Source: Granulosicoccus sp045106195 (GTDB lineage: Bacteria; Pseudomonadota; Gammaproteobacteria; Granulosicoccales; Granulosicoccaceae). From it: a stretch of 64,000 nt of DNA. The notes under the pieces are model-generated. The model was given only the letters and a program-made list of their open reading frames with translations, was not told where the DNA came from and ran no database searches. The position numbers were made by a program, and so were the translations under genes. Each line of letters starts with the position of its first letter. The stretch's first letter is position 1. Location of the stretch: the NCBI GenBank assembly GCA_045106195.1, contig JBGCEH010000012.1:38991-102990 (forward strand), in the 5' to 3' direction. Positions 17,632 to 25,996 of this stretch are shown in pieces.

Positions 17632-18909
17632 CTATCCATCGAGCAGACCGTGGAACGGCTGCACTCCTACCTTGTCACCCGGTTTGACACCATCAACTTC
17701 AGCATCAATGACAATCAGGCAGTTGGCTTTACTCATAGAACTCAGTCGACCAGCACCCTGCTTGCCGGTAGAGGCAACAACAAGCCTGCCTTCGCCATTC
17801 ACGCGCATAATCCCGCGCTGGTATTCAACACGACCTGCCGGCTTCCTGAGGGTTGATTCGCTAATGGCAGGCAGTGTGACCGGCTCTATTTCGTCCATTC
17901 CAGACAAATACCGGATAGCGGGTTTGACAAATTCGAGGAAAGTCACCATCACCGCCACGGGATTGCCCGGCAAACCGAAGAACGCTGCATCTCCAACACT
18001 CCCGAAAGCGAGCGGCCTGCCCGGCCTCATGGCAAGCTTCCAGAAGCGCACCGAACCCAGCTCATGAAACACTCGTGTAACGAAGTCTGCTTCACCAGCA
18101 GATACCCCACCGGACGTAACGATGACATCTGCGACTCTGGCAGCCTGTTCCAGTGCATCTCGTGTTTCGTTTTCGTTGTCACGCACAATACCCAGATCAA
18201 TCGCCTCGACCCCCATTGACTGCAGCAGGCAGGCCAGAGTGTGACGATTGCTGTCAAACAGCATTCCCGCCGGCAGGGCCTCTCCCGGGATATGTTCACT
18301 GAGTGAACGCAGCTCGTCACCGGTTGTAAAGTAGGCGACTTTCAGGGGACGATAAACCGTGACACATGTAATGCCCAGCGAGGCAACAACACCGATATCG
18401 GCAGCCTCAAGCTTGCGCCCGGCCACCAATACGCTTTGACCAAGCTCGATGTCTTCACCGGCATGACGTACATTCTTGCCGCCAACCACATCGCTGTCGA
18501 TAACAACCTGGGTACCGGCGTCCCGTACATGTTCCTGAATGACAACCGTGTCGGTGCCTGTTGGCAAGATGGCACCGGTGAAGATGCGTATTGCCTCCCC
18601 TGTTGACACACTCCCTGTAAAAGGTTTTCCAGCCCATGCGGTTCCGGCAAGATGCAGATGGGCCTCACCCACAGTGGGTATACTCGCCGCGCTTATGGCA
18701 TAACCGTCCATGGCAGAGTTGGTTTGAGACGGCACATTCATAGTGGAGACCACATCACGTGCCAACACTCTGCCAAACGCATAATTTAGACTGATGTCTT
18801 CGACCTGCACCGAGCGTTTCAGTGAACTGAATAGCCGCTCCCTGGCCACAGGCACCGGCAAAAGCTCCGGTTCAACCTCATCTTCACAGGAGGGCTGTTT
18901 TTCTATCAC
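17632..18909 (-). CDS. moeA: Molybdopterin molybdenumtransferase (first copy)
   Basis: The 425-residue MoeA inserts molybdate into adenylylated molybdopterin in the last step of molybdenum cofactor synthesis. It shows NSAMDGYAI near the N terminus, RIFTGAILPTGTDTVV, FTTGDEL, SGGVSAGEADFV and the MRPGRPLAFG / GLPGNPVAV block, in normal order for domains I-IV. It starts at a GTG whose GTGA overlaps the mobA stop, so it follows mobA in a coupled operon behind gshA. A second moeA lies at 36696-37949, so the two may differ in metal or target enzyme. Confidence 0.92.
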   Translation of the reverse strand: MIEKQPSCEDEVEPELLPVPVARERLFSSLKRSVQVEDISLNYAFGRVLARDVVSTMNVPSQTNSAMDGYAISAASIPTVGEAHLHLAGTAWAGKPFTGSVSTGEAIRIFTGAILPTGTDTVVIQEHVRDAGTQVVIDSDVVGGKNVRHAGEDIELGQSVLVAGRKLEAADIGVVASLGITCVTVYRPLKVAYFTTGDELRSLSEHIPGEALPAGMLFDSNRHTLACLLQSMGVEAIDLGIVRDNENETRDALEQAARVADVIVTSGGVSAGEADFVTRVFHELGSVRFWKLAMRPGRPLAFGSVGDAAFFGLPGNPVAVMVTFLEFVKPAIRYLSGMDEIEPVTLPAISESTLRKPAGRVEYQRGIMRVNGEGRLVVASTGKQGAGRLSSMSKANCLIVIDAEVDGVKPGDKVGVQPFHGLLDG

Positions 18910-19538
18910 GATTGCAGGTCCTTCTCAGCGATGGCCAGCTCCTCTTCGGTGTTGATATTTCGAAACGAATCAAGGTAGTCACCAGCATCAACTTCAACCA
19001 GCTTGTGACTGAGAAACCAGCGATCAATCTTGCGTTCGCCATTGTCCAGAAATTCATCCAGAGAGTGTTGTACCCGGCGATGAATAATACAAAACACAGG
19101 TTGCAGCCGTTGTCCATCGTGAGCGACTGCTATATCGGCATCGTGTTGCTGTATACGGTTTGCAAGTGACTCAACAAGCCCTGCCTGCATGAACGGACTA
19201 TCACAGGGGCACATGAGAACATATTCAGTGTCGAGATACGCAATGGCAGCACTCAAGCCTGCCAATGGCCCCAGATGCCCGGATCGGGCATCAGCGATCA
19301 CCTTGACGCTCTCAGGCGCCAGTGCTGCATAAGCCTCAGCGTTTCTATTGGCATTGATAACACACTGCCGAACCAACGGCACAACAGTCTCTAACGCATA
19401 GCTTGCCATGGGCTTACCGGCGAGCATGACCAGGCCCTTGTCCTGCCCGCCCATACGTCTGGCCAGGCCACCGGCCAGAATGACGGCACCGACACGACTT
19501 TTTTCACACTTCATTGACGGGGGCTGCAATTCAGACAT
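18906..19538 (-). CDS. mobA: Molybdenum cofactor guanylyltransferase
   Basis: The 210-residue enzyme joins GMP from GTP to molybdenum cofactor to form the guanine dinucleotide form used by DMSO-reductase-type enzymes. The N-terminal nucleotide-binding loop reads ILAGGLARRMGGQDKGL, followed by VIADARSGHLGPLAGL and the metal site in LMCPCDSPFM. The end of gshA overlaps its first codons, and its own stop overlaps the moeA start. The ATG at 19538 is preferred over a TTG directly before it. Pairing with MoeA is expected; linkage to glutathione synthesis is less common. Confidence 0.9.
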   Translation of the reverse strand: MSELQPPSMKCEKSRVGAVILAGGLARRMGGQDKGLVMLAGKPMASYALETVVPLVRQCVINANRNAEAYAALAPESVKVIADARSGHLGPLAGLSAAIAYLDTEYVLMCPCDSPFMQAGLVESLANRIQQHDADIAVAHDGQRLQPVFCIIHRRVQHSLDEFLDNGERKIDRWFLSHKLVEVDAGDYLDSFRNINTEEELAIAEKDLQS

Positions 19539-21180
19539 CAACCAGTGCTTCGGGTTTTATCTGGTTGAGGTAGTTATCGAGGAATTTTTTGAAATCGCCA
19601 TGGCTATCGCTTTCCATCTGGGACTGTTTGGCAAAAGACTCGGTAACCTTGTCAGCAAGGATGCCTTGAATGTCGGTGTTCACCGGCAAATTCTGATAAT
19701 GATCATGATGTTGTCGAGACATTGATTGCGCATACTCGAAAAACGAACCAGTTTGTTTTATGCCCTGCAGCATGATCGCTGAAGGGGTCAGATCCGGATT
19801 AGTAAGCTTGTCCATTTGCTGATCAAGCGCGGATACATAAAAGGGCTCCTCACGATCCTGATCCAGCCAGTGTGCAATCGGAGACAGTGTTTCAAGAATC
19901 TGCTTGCCCCAGTCGCCTAAACCCACCAGACCGTGTGCCGCTTCGAGTTGCAGACCGGGCTCACGGCCACGATGCGCCACTGTTTGAACATTGCGCGTAC
20001 AGGCTTGCAATTCGGATGCATCAAGCTGCGCCGGTGTGGCTAACCAGGCGAACATCATGAGCATCTCCAGCATGGCAATCTGCTCAAGCCCAAGTCCATT
20101 GGGCTGGGCTAGATCAACATCGACCGAGCGAAGTTCGAGGTAGCGGATGCCGCGCTGACGCAGGGCGTGAATAGGCAACTCGCCATCATCAGGAATCTGT
20201 TTGGGGCGCACAGTACTGTAAAACTCGTTTTCTATCTGCAGGCGCGAGGTACTCAACTGCTGAAATTCGCCTTTTTCATCCAGCAAGCCCATCGCCTTGT
20301 AGGCAGGATGTTCGGTGCTGACATGGCCAATAACATCCTCGATATAGGCGTCGAGCGACGTGTGCCGGACGCTGAGGTCGATGGGTTGGTCTTCACGGTA
20401 ACGATATCCGATCTTGCCCATACGCAACGAGGTGCCAAAAGGTGCATATCGGGTACTGCCATTCCATACCTCGAATTCCTCACCTTCTCCGTCGTTGAGA
20501 AAACTGGCACAGATAGCTGGCGATGCACCGAACAGATAAGGAACGATCCAGCCGACCCTCAACAGGTTCTGCATCATCTGAAAATAACCTTGTGAGCGCA
20601 ACATCTGCTGATCCTCGCCGGCAAGCTGTTGCCATTGCGACAGGCAGTTGCTTAGGTTCGGCTGTTGCGTGTCCAGTTGTTGCCTGATGTTCCATGCGCA
20701 TTCCGGCATGGAGAAGTTGAAGTGAACACCGGCAATCGCCTGCATCCTGCGCCCGTAGCGCAAACCCAGACCGCGCCGATAGGCGTGCTTCATTTGCGCA
20801 CTGTGCGATGTACCATATTCACCGATACGCACACTCTGACCACCGCGCAATATACATGGCATGCTCGTGTTCCAGATGTGCTCACCAGCGGGAAGACGAT
20901 TGACGATGAATTGATGGATAGATGTGAGGAATTCCATGGCCTCTGATGCAGAATCGCACGGCGGTGTTACCATCTCCAGCAGCGCTTCTGAAAAATCTGT
21001 AGTGATATAGGGGTGCGTTAATGCACGGCCCAGGGCGTCGGGGTGATCACGTTGTGATATGCCACCGGAGGCACTGACACGCAGGCACTCTTTCTCTAGA
21101 CCAATCTTGCGGCCTGCAAATAGCCCGGGACCGCAGTTGCCTACCAGGAGGTCGGCTTTTTTTCTTACCTCGGAGTACAC
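19531..21180 (-). CDS. gshA: Glutamate-cysteine ligase
   Basis: This enzyme makes gamma-glutamylcysteine from Glu, Cys and ATP, the first step of glutathione synthesis. It is of the gammaproteobacterial class-I type, with GLEKECLRVSASG at the N terminus, HPYITTDFSEALLEMVTPP, FNFSMPE, RYLELRSVDVD and the C-terminal region ending in LNQIKPEALVDV. I chose GTG 21180 (549 residues), giving a 51-base divergent gap to the neighbouring hydrolase; a GTG at 21288 would overlap that gene. E. coli GshA is 518 residues, so the exact start stays uncertain. Its last bases overlap mobA. Confidence 0.9.
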   Translation of the reverse strand: MYSEVRKKADLLVGNCGPGLFAGRKIGLEKECLRVSASGGISQRDHPDALGRALTHPYITTDFSEALLEMVTPPCDSASEAMEFLTSIHQFIVNRLPAGEHIWNTSMPCILRGGQSVRIGEYGTSHSAQMKHAYRRGLGLRYGRRMQAIAGVHFNFSMPECAWNIRQQLDTQQPNLSNCLSQWQQLAGEDQQMLRSQGYFQMMQNLLRVGWIVPYLFGASPAICASFLNDGEGEEFEVWNGSTRYAPFGTSLRMGKIGYRYREDQPIDLSVRHTSLDAYIEDVIGHVSTEHPAYKAMGLLDEKGEFQQLSTSRLQIENEFYSTVRPKQIPDDGELPIHALRQRGIRYLELRSVDVDLAQPNGLGLEQIAMLEMLMMFAWLATPAQLDASELQACTRNVQTVAHRGREPGLQLEAAHGLVGLGDWGKQILETLSPIAHWLDQDREEPFYVSALDQQMDKLTNPDLTPSAIMLQGIKQTGSFFEYAQSMSRQHHDHYQNLPVNTDIQGILADKVTESFAKQSQMESDSHGDFKKFLDNYLNQIKPEALVDV

Positions 21181-21231
21181 AATGAAGTTCCTAAAGTGTC
21201 GTCGCAGAAGTGTAACCCAGCCACCAGCCTC

Positions 21232-22014
21232 ATGAGCAGATTGAACAGTATTCAGGGCGGACAAGGGCCGGTCCTTGTGATGCTGCACGGGCTATTTGGT
21301 AGTCTGGACAACTTTGGCTCGGTAGCTCTGCACATGGAACGCAGTCTGTCGGTGCTGCGAATCGACCTGCCGGGGCATGGGCGTTCGCCCAGCATGCCCT
21401 CGCTGTCGATCGAAGCCATGGCACAAGCCGTGCTGGACGAACTGGATGCACTAGGCGTGCGGGAATTTCACTTACTGGGCCATTCTCTGGGCGGCAAAGT
21501 CGCTATGTGTATGGCGGGTCATGCCCGCTCCGGGCGGTTGCAACAACTTATCGTTGAAGATATCGCGCCGAAAGACTACCCTCCGCATCATCAGGAGATA
21601 CTCAACGCGCTCGAATCGGTGAACTTGCAGGAACTCACAGACCGGCGAGAGGCAGATGCCTTGCTAAGAGCAGGAATCAAGGAGGCCGGGGTACGCGCTT
21701 TTCTGCTGAAAAGTCTGTACCGCCATGACTCCGGACGCTGGATGTGGCGTTTTGATCTTCGACAACTCATGAAAGATTACCCATTGATAACCAGAGCGCC
21801 CGTCATCGACCAGAAAATTGCACAACCTGTTCTGTTTATCAAGGGCGGAAACAGCGACTACCTACAAGCCTCAGACGAGCCTGCAATAAGGGATGTCTGC
21901 TCACAACCCAGCTTGCACATCATCAACGGTGCCGGGCACTGGCCACATGCCGAGAAACCTGCTCAATTTGCGCGCGCATGCCAGAATTTCCTGGGTATGG
22001 GTGAGCCCGATTAA
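21232..22014 (+). CDS. Alpha/beta hydrolase, YbfF-like esterase
   Basis: The 260-residue enzyme has the alpha/beta-hydrolase core: the oxyanion-hole motif MLHGLFGSLDNFG, LRIDLPGHGRSP, nucleophile S85 in GHSLGGK and the catalytic histidine in GAGHWPHAEKP. Overall length and the HGLFGS/DNFG signature match the YbfF/AbhD11-like acyl esterases. The ATG at 21232 gives a normal N terminus; a GTG at 21196 is in frame but would add residues and crowd the gshA start. The substrate is unknown, with short acyl esters or acyl-CoA possible. Confidence 0.82.
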   Translation: MSRLNSIQGGQGPVLVMLHGLFGSLDNFGSVALHMERSLSVLRIDLPGHGRSPSMPSLSIEAMAQAVLDELDALGVREFHLLGHSLGGKVAMCMAGHARSGRLQQLIVEDIAPKDYPPHHQEILNALESVNLQELTDRREADALLRAGIKEAGVRAFLLKSLYRHDSGRWMWRFDLRQLMKDYPLITRAPVIDQKIAQPVLFIKGGNSDYLQASDEPAIRDVCSQPSLHIINGAGHWPHAEKPAQFARACQNFLGMGEPD

Positions 22015-22092
22015 AGCCTGCCTGAATAATGTCTGCCAGAATGATCCATGACTCCATTAACTCAATACAACGAACGATGATTACTCACCAAC

Positions 22093-22749
22093 ATGTCTGA
22101 TTCATTGCGAGATCAGTTGCTCCAGGCAGGCTTTGCAGAACCCAAAGCCAAGTCGAAAACCAAGCCAAATTCGAAGACGAAAAGCCGCGGGCGAAAAAGA
22201 GCATCAGGAAAACCGCAATCCGGCGCGCAATTGCAGTCTTCGTCAGCTCAAGCCGACAAGCCTGCACAGACTGAACCGAAAGCGGGTTACACGCATGTTC
22301 CCACTGTTCCAGCGAAGAAAAAAAAGTCGAAGAAAGCACCTGCGGTGAAGCCCCGGGCGGGTTCGTGGAGCACCAGAAGTCACAATGCACACCCGCATCC
22401 TCAGAGCACAGCAGATCCAGCATCGACGGAGAAGCGTCGTGCCATGAAAGCCGAGATGCAGGCACTTATAGAGTCCACGGCTCTGAAAGACTTCAAAGGT
22501 AACGAGATCTATCGCTTCACCTTGCAGAACAAGATCCGCGAGTTATCGGTTTCGGAGGTTGTTCGCAAACAACTTGCCAATGGCGAACTCGCTATAACAA
22601 GGCTCAACGGCGCAACGCGACTGGTGCCGGCAACAACCGTTATCGACATCAGGGCCATTAATCCACAATGGCTGGTCTTTCTGGCTACTGATGTGGAAGA
22701 TTCGAGCGATGATGATGAATTCCCTATTCCCGATGATCTCATCTGGTAA
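22093..22749 (+). CDS. yaiL: DUF2058 (YaiL-like) nucleoid- or RNA-associated protein
   Basis: The 218-residue protein opens with the DUF2058 signature SDSLRDQLLQAGF. A lysine-rich disordered stretch of about 90 residues follows. The conserved C-terminal block runs through MKAEMQALIESTALKD, EIYRFTLQNKIREL and WLVFLATD. YaiL-family proteins are common in gammaproteobacteria and are described as polynucleotide-associated, but function is not settled. It lies 39 bases ahead of sbcB on the same strand, so the two may be cotranscribed. Confidence 0.78.
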   Translation: MSDSLRDQLLQAGFAEPKAKSKTKPNSKTKSRGRKRASGKPQSGAQLQSSSAQADKPAQTEPKAGYTHVPTVPAKKKKSKKAPAVKPRAGSWSTRSHNAHPHPQSTADPASTEKRRAMKAEMQALIESTALKDFKGNEIYRFTLQNKIRELSVSEVVRKQLANGELAITRLNGATRLVPATTVIDIRAINPQWLVFLATDVEDSSDDDEFPIPDDLIW

Positions 22750-22788
22750 GGAAATACCACTTTCTGAGCGACGCAGAACGCTTCCATC

Positions 22789-24264
22789 ATGAGCAACTCA
22801 CCCAGCTTTTACTGGTTTGACTACGAAACCTTCGGTACACATACGGTCTGGGACAGACCTTGCCAATTTGCCGGCGTGAGAACGGATATGGAGCTCAACG
22901 AAATCGATGAGCCCATGGTCATTTATTGCCGGCAGTCCATGGACTATCTGCCAAATCCGATGGCCTGCAAGGTCACCGGTATGACACCACAGGAAACCAA
23001 CAGGACTGGCTTATGTGAGAAGGATTTTATCGAGCAGGTCGTGAAGCAGATTGGCAGCCCGGAGACTTGTTCCGTGGGATACAACAGTATCCGGTTTGAT
23101 GATGAGGTTACCCGTCACACCCTTTTTCGAAACTTCTTCGATCCCTATGAGCATGAGTACAAGCACGGCAGTAGTCGCTGGGATTTGCTTGATTTCGTAC
23201 GTCTGACTAGAGCATTGCGACCTGAAGGTATCAAATGGCCTGTAAACGAAGACGGAAGCCCCAATAATCGACTGGAAAACCTGACGGTTGCCAATGGCAT
23301 CGAACATGGTCACGCTCATGATGCATTAAGTGATGTTCGAGCAACTATCGGTATGGCAAAGCTTATCCGACAGAAAAATCAGAAACTTTTTGACTACGCA
23401 TTTTCGCGTCGAACTAAACAGGCATTATTCGATAGACTCAATCCGTCTAACCCTGAGGTCAGCTTGCTGATAGCAGGGACGATTCCCTCTCATCGTTCGC
23501 ACATTACCGCAATTTTGCCGCTGGCTATACAGCCTGACAATCGCAACAGCGTCATTGTTCTCGATCTGGATCAAGATCCTTCGTCACTACTCAGCATGGA
23601 CGCAGATGACATCGCACAAAGGATGTTTACCAGGCGTACGGAAGACAACGAGGCGGAATCAAGACCGGGGCTACGCACTGTAAAAATCAACCAATGCCCG
23701 GTTGTTATGCCGCTGAACACACTGCGCCCGGCTGATGCGATCAGGTTGGGAATCGATCTCGATCGCATCCATAGACATGCAGAAACAGCACACTGGTTCC
23801 ATGAATCTGACATGCAGAAAAAAATTATCCAGGTCATGACACGTGCGTGGCCAGACGCAAACGGCGACGTCGAAGGCACGCTATACAGTGGGTCGTTCCT
23901 GTCTCCAGCTGACAAACAACGAGCCGCGGAGTTGAGAAAAATCAATCCAAAGTCAATCCGGGAAGTTGGATCATACTTTGAAGACAGGCGACTGGTGGAA
24001 CTGGCCTGGCGTTTTCAGGCTCGCAACTACCCGGATTCGCTTGACGATGAGCAACGACTCAACTGGCAAGATCATTGTCGCACCAGACTTAACGACGCAG
24101 CTGCGCCCTGGCTGACTTTCAAACAGTTTGATGAGGAAGTCGACAACGTGTTGTCTTCAGCTAGCGATGCGCCCCTGAGGCAGGCTCTCATGGAGTATCG
24201 TGGAGAGGTTTACCAACATGCAGAATCCGCATCGGCTGTGACCGGCAATAGCGGAGAAATCTAG
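22789..24264 (+). CDS. sbcB: Exodeoxyribonuclease I
   Basis: The 491-residue enzyme digests single-stranded DNA 3' to 5'. The DEDDh exonuclease domain shows FYWFDYETFG, VGYNSIRFDDEV and HDALSDVRATIGMAK. An SH3-like region and the C-terminal helical clamp follow, including GSFLSPADKQRAAELR and the RYRARNYP-like FQARNYPDSL. Length is as in E. coli (475). It acts in mismatch repair and recombination clean-up in the cytosol. The end is 28 bases from the opposing membrane-protein gene. Confidence 0.93.
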   Translation: MSNSPSFYWFDYETFGTHTVWDRPCQFAGVRTDMELNEIDEPMVIYCRQSMDYLPNPMACKVTGMTPQETNRTGLCEKDFIEQVVKQIGSPETCSVGYNSIRFDDEVTRHTLFRNFFDPYEHEYKHGSSRWDLLDFVRLTRALRPEGIKWPVNEDGSPNNRLENLTVANGIEHGHAHDALSDVRATIGMAKLIRQKNQKLFDYAFSRRTKQALFDRLNPSNPEVSLLIAGTIPSHRSHITAILPLAIQPDNRNSVIVLDLDQDPSSLLSMDADDIAQRMFTRRTEDNEAESRPGLRTVKINQCPVVMPLNTLRPADAIRLGIDLDRIHRHAETAHWFHESDMQKKIIQVMTRAWPDANGDVEGTLYSGSFLSPADKQRAAELRKINPKSIREVGSYFEDRRLVELAWRFQARNYPDSLDDEQRLNWQDHCRTRLNDAAAPWLTFKQFDEEVDNVLSSASDAPLRQALMEYRGEVYQHAESASAVTGNSGEI

Positions 24265-24292
24265 CCAGAAAACCTGGCTACACAGATTCAGA

Positions 24293-24769
24293 CTAATTGG
24301 TTCGGCGCCCGCCACCGTCCATGAAATCGGTACCGCAAAGAACAGGACGCATGGTATTAAGAACAAAGAACGAGGAAAACAGGAAAAAGAACTCAAATTT
24401 CAAGGTAGCGAATTCAGGTGCGATGAACTTCACGCAAGCGATGAACGTGACAGAACCCAACGCAAATCCATACAATGAGTGCACATAAAGGTTCATGATG
24501 GAGTTGGTGATCTCTGGTCGATAAACACCGCTTACCACCATGCACAGCATCATCAGAAAAACAACCGGTACCATGGGTGCCAGCATATCGAGGACAGGCA
24601 TTCCCAGACTGACGAAACCGGACGCAAGAAAAACTGCGCAGAACAGCATGGACTCGGTAAACCCGCGAATAAAACTCGGAAACTTGATTTGCCGAGTCAG
24701 TGTCCTCGACGTGGTCTGCCAGGGGTTTGCAGAAAAGGTGTTGTTCGGCGAACTACTCATGATTACCAT
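24293..24769 (-). CDS. Four-helix membrane protein resembling the membrane domain of sugar transferases
   Basis: The 158-residue product has about four membrane helices (SMLFCAVFLASGFVSLG, APMVPVVFLMMLCMVVSGV, YGFALGSVTFIACVKF, FEFFFLFSSFFVLNTM) and ends with RPVLCGTDFMDGGGRRTN. The pattern and spacing, including a GVYRPE turn after helix 2, recall the N-terminal membrane part of polyprenyl-phosphate sugar transferases of the EpsB/WcaJ type. The CoA-binding-like and catalytic domains that should follow are absent. It could be a decayed remnant or an independent small membrane protein. Starts at 24769 or 24760 are equally possible. Confidence 0.5.
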   Translation of the reverse strand: MVIMSSSPNNTFSANPWQTTSRTLTRQIKFPSFIRGFTESMLFCAVFLASGFVSLGMPVLDMLAPMVPVVFLMMLCMVVSGVYRPEITNSIMNLYVHSLYGFALGSVTFIACVKFIAPEFATLKFEFFFLFSSFFVLNTMRPVLCGTDFMDGGGRRTN

Positions 24770-25095
24770 CCCAAGAGTTTCACAACAACAGTGGTGTAAA
24801 GTCGTTGCCTAATTGTAAGTCAGATTAATTATTACAGCATTTTAACATTTGACGCCTCACCCTATTGTGACTCATTGTGGAAGATAAATAAAATGTGACA
24901 AATTTCCGGCAGTATTGTGCTCGAGTTTACAAAGTTTTACCTTTCAATATCCGACGGACGTCATTACCGATGTCCGATATATGCATTCAGACTTATTGGG
25001 ACATCGCAAGTAAAGCAATGCGATTCACTGAATGAACGTTTTGCATGTTCCACTACACTGATGCGCGATTCAACCGCTCTGATACGATTGGCAAG
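24770..25095. other. 326-base AT-rich divergent intergenic region
   Basis: The region separates the membrane protein (minus) from bpt (plus) and should hold both promoters. I see AT-rich tracts around 24820-24900 but no convincing -35/-10 pair. An imperfect inverted repeat occurs at 24947-24980: ATATC and GGAC, separated by a 4-base bulge, pair with GTCC and GATAT across a 12-base loop. It could be an operator or a leader hairpin for bpt. Confidence 0.35.
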
Positions 25096-25803
25096 ATGAT
25101 GCAGCAACGAATCAAGCTATACCAAGGGTCGGTGAACGACTGTAGCTATCTTGAGAACCGTAAAGCGGTCAATATCTATGCGGATCCCCATCACTCGCAC
25201 CCTCGTGCTGTCTATAACCAACTGATAAAGCGCGGTTTTCGTCGATCAGGAGAGTATGTTTACCGACCTGGATGTTCCGATTGCTCGGCATGTACCCCTG
25301 TTCGTATCCGATGCGACGAATTCAAACCCCGGCGCACAGACCGACGTAATCTGGCAACAAATTCGAACTTGACCGTCGATTTCGAGAAATCTCGCTATAC
25401 CGATGAGTATTACGATCTCTATTGCCGATATCTCAACACCCGACATGCCAACGGCGGCATGGACAATCCGGATCCTGAAGATTTTTCCCGTTTTTTATTG
25501 AATCCCTGGGGAGAGACACTTTTTCTCGACGTCAGGCTGGGCAAGAAGATTATTGCTGTTGCGGTAACCGATGCCACGGCCGATGGGCTTTCAGCGGTAT
25601 ACACGTTCTTTGATCCTGAACACGCGCGACGCGGTCTTGGAAAATTCTGCATCCTGCAACAGATAGAACTGTGCAAAGCAATGGCCTACCCTTACCTATA
25701 CTTGGGATACTGGGTTGATGGTTGTCAGAAGATGCAATACAAGACAGATTTTCACCCGCAAGAACATTTCGACGGCCAGGAGTGGCTGGACTACGACGCG
25801 TGA
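25096..25803 (+). CDS. bpt: Aspartate/glutamate leucyltransferase
   Basis: The 235-residue enzyme transfers leucine from Leu-tRNA to proteins with N-terminal Asp or Glu, creating a primary N-degron for ClpS/ClpAP. The N-terminal domain begins with CSYLENRKAVNIYADP. The ATE-type cysteine cluster is in YRPGCSDCSACTPVRI, and the C-terminal GNAT-like domain contains YTFFDPEHARRGLGKFC and LYLGYWVDGCQKMQYK. I set the start at ATG 25096 because it matches the usual 230-240 length; an ATG at 25045 adds 17 residues. In many relatives infA follows directly; here a converging cyclase gene follows. Confidence 0.9.
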   Translation: MMQQRIKLYQGSVNDCSYLENRKAVNIYADPHHSHPRAVYNQLIKRGFRRSGEYVYRPGCSDCSACTPVRIRCDEFKPRRTDRRNLATNSNLTVDFEKSRYTDEYYDLYCRYLNTRHANGGMDNPDPEDFSRFLLNPWGETLFLDVRLGKKIIAVAVTDATADGLSAVYTFFDPEHARRGLGKFCILQQIELCKAMAYPYLYLGYWVDGCQKMQYKTDFHPQEHFDGQEWLDYDA

Positions 25804-25840
25804 CTGGTAAGCCACTGTGTAGTGCCAACGGACTGCTTCA

Positions 25841-25911
25841 CTCCTTCGGAGCCTCAAACGCCAAACAATCATACGGTAGGTTACTCGCTCCCTAGTGGGT
25901 CGTTGTCCCAC
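25841..25911. repeat. Two small hairpins between bpt and the cyclase gene
   Basis: CTCC-TTC-GGAG (25841-25851) and GTGGG-TCGTTGT-CCCAC (25895-25911) lie in the convergent gap. Neither is followed by a T-tract on either strand, so intrinsic termination is not well supported; they may simply buffer converging transcription. Confidence 0.3.
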
Positions 25912-25996
25912 GGGCTATACCTCATGGTGATCCATTGATAGCGAGCGCCGGAATCCCGCCTGCTCGCAAACGATGTCTGATACGGCGAGCGATCCC

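Noticed and set aside
25804..25996. tRNA gene after bpt
   Set aside because: There are hairpins but no T-loop consensus (GGTTCRANYCC) or acceptor-stem pairing.
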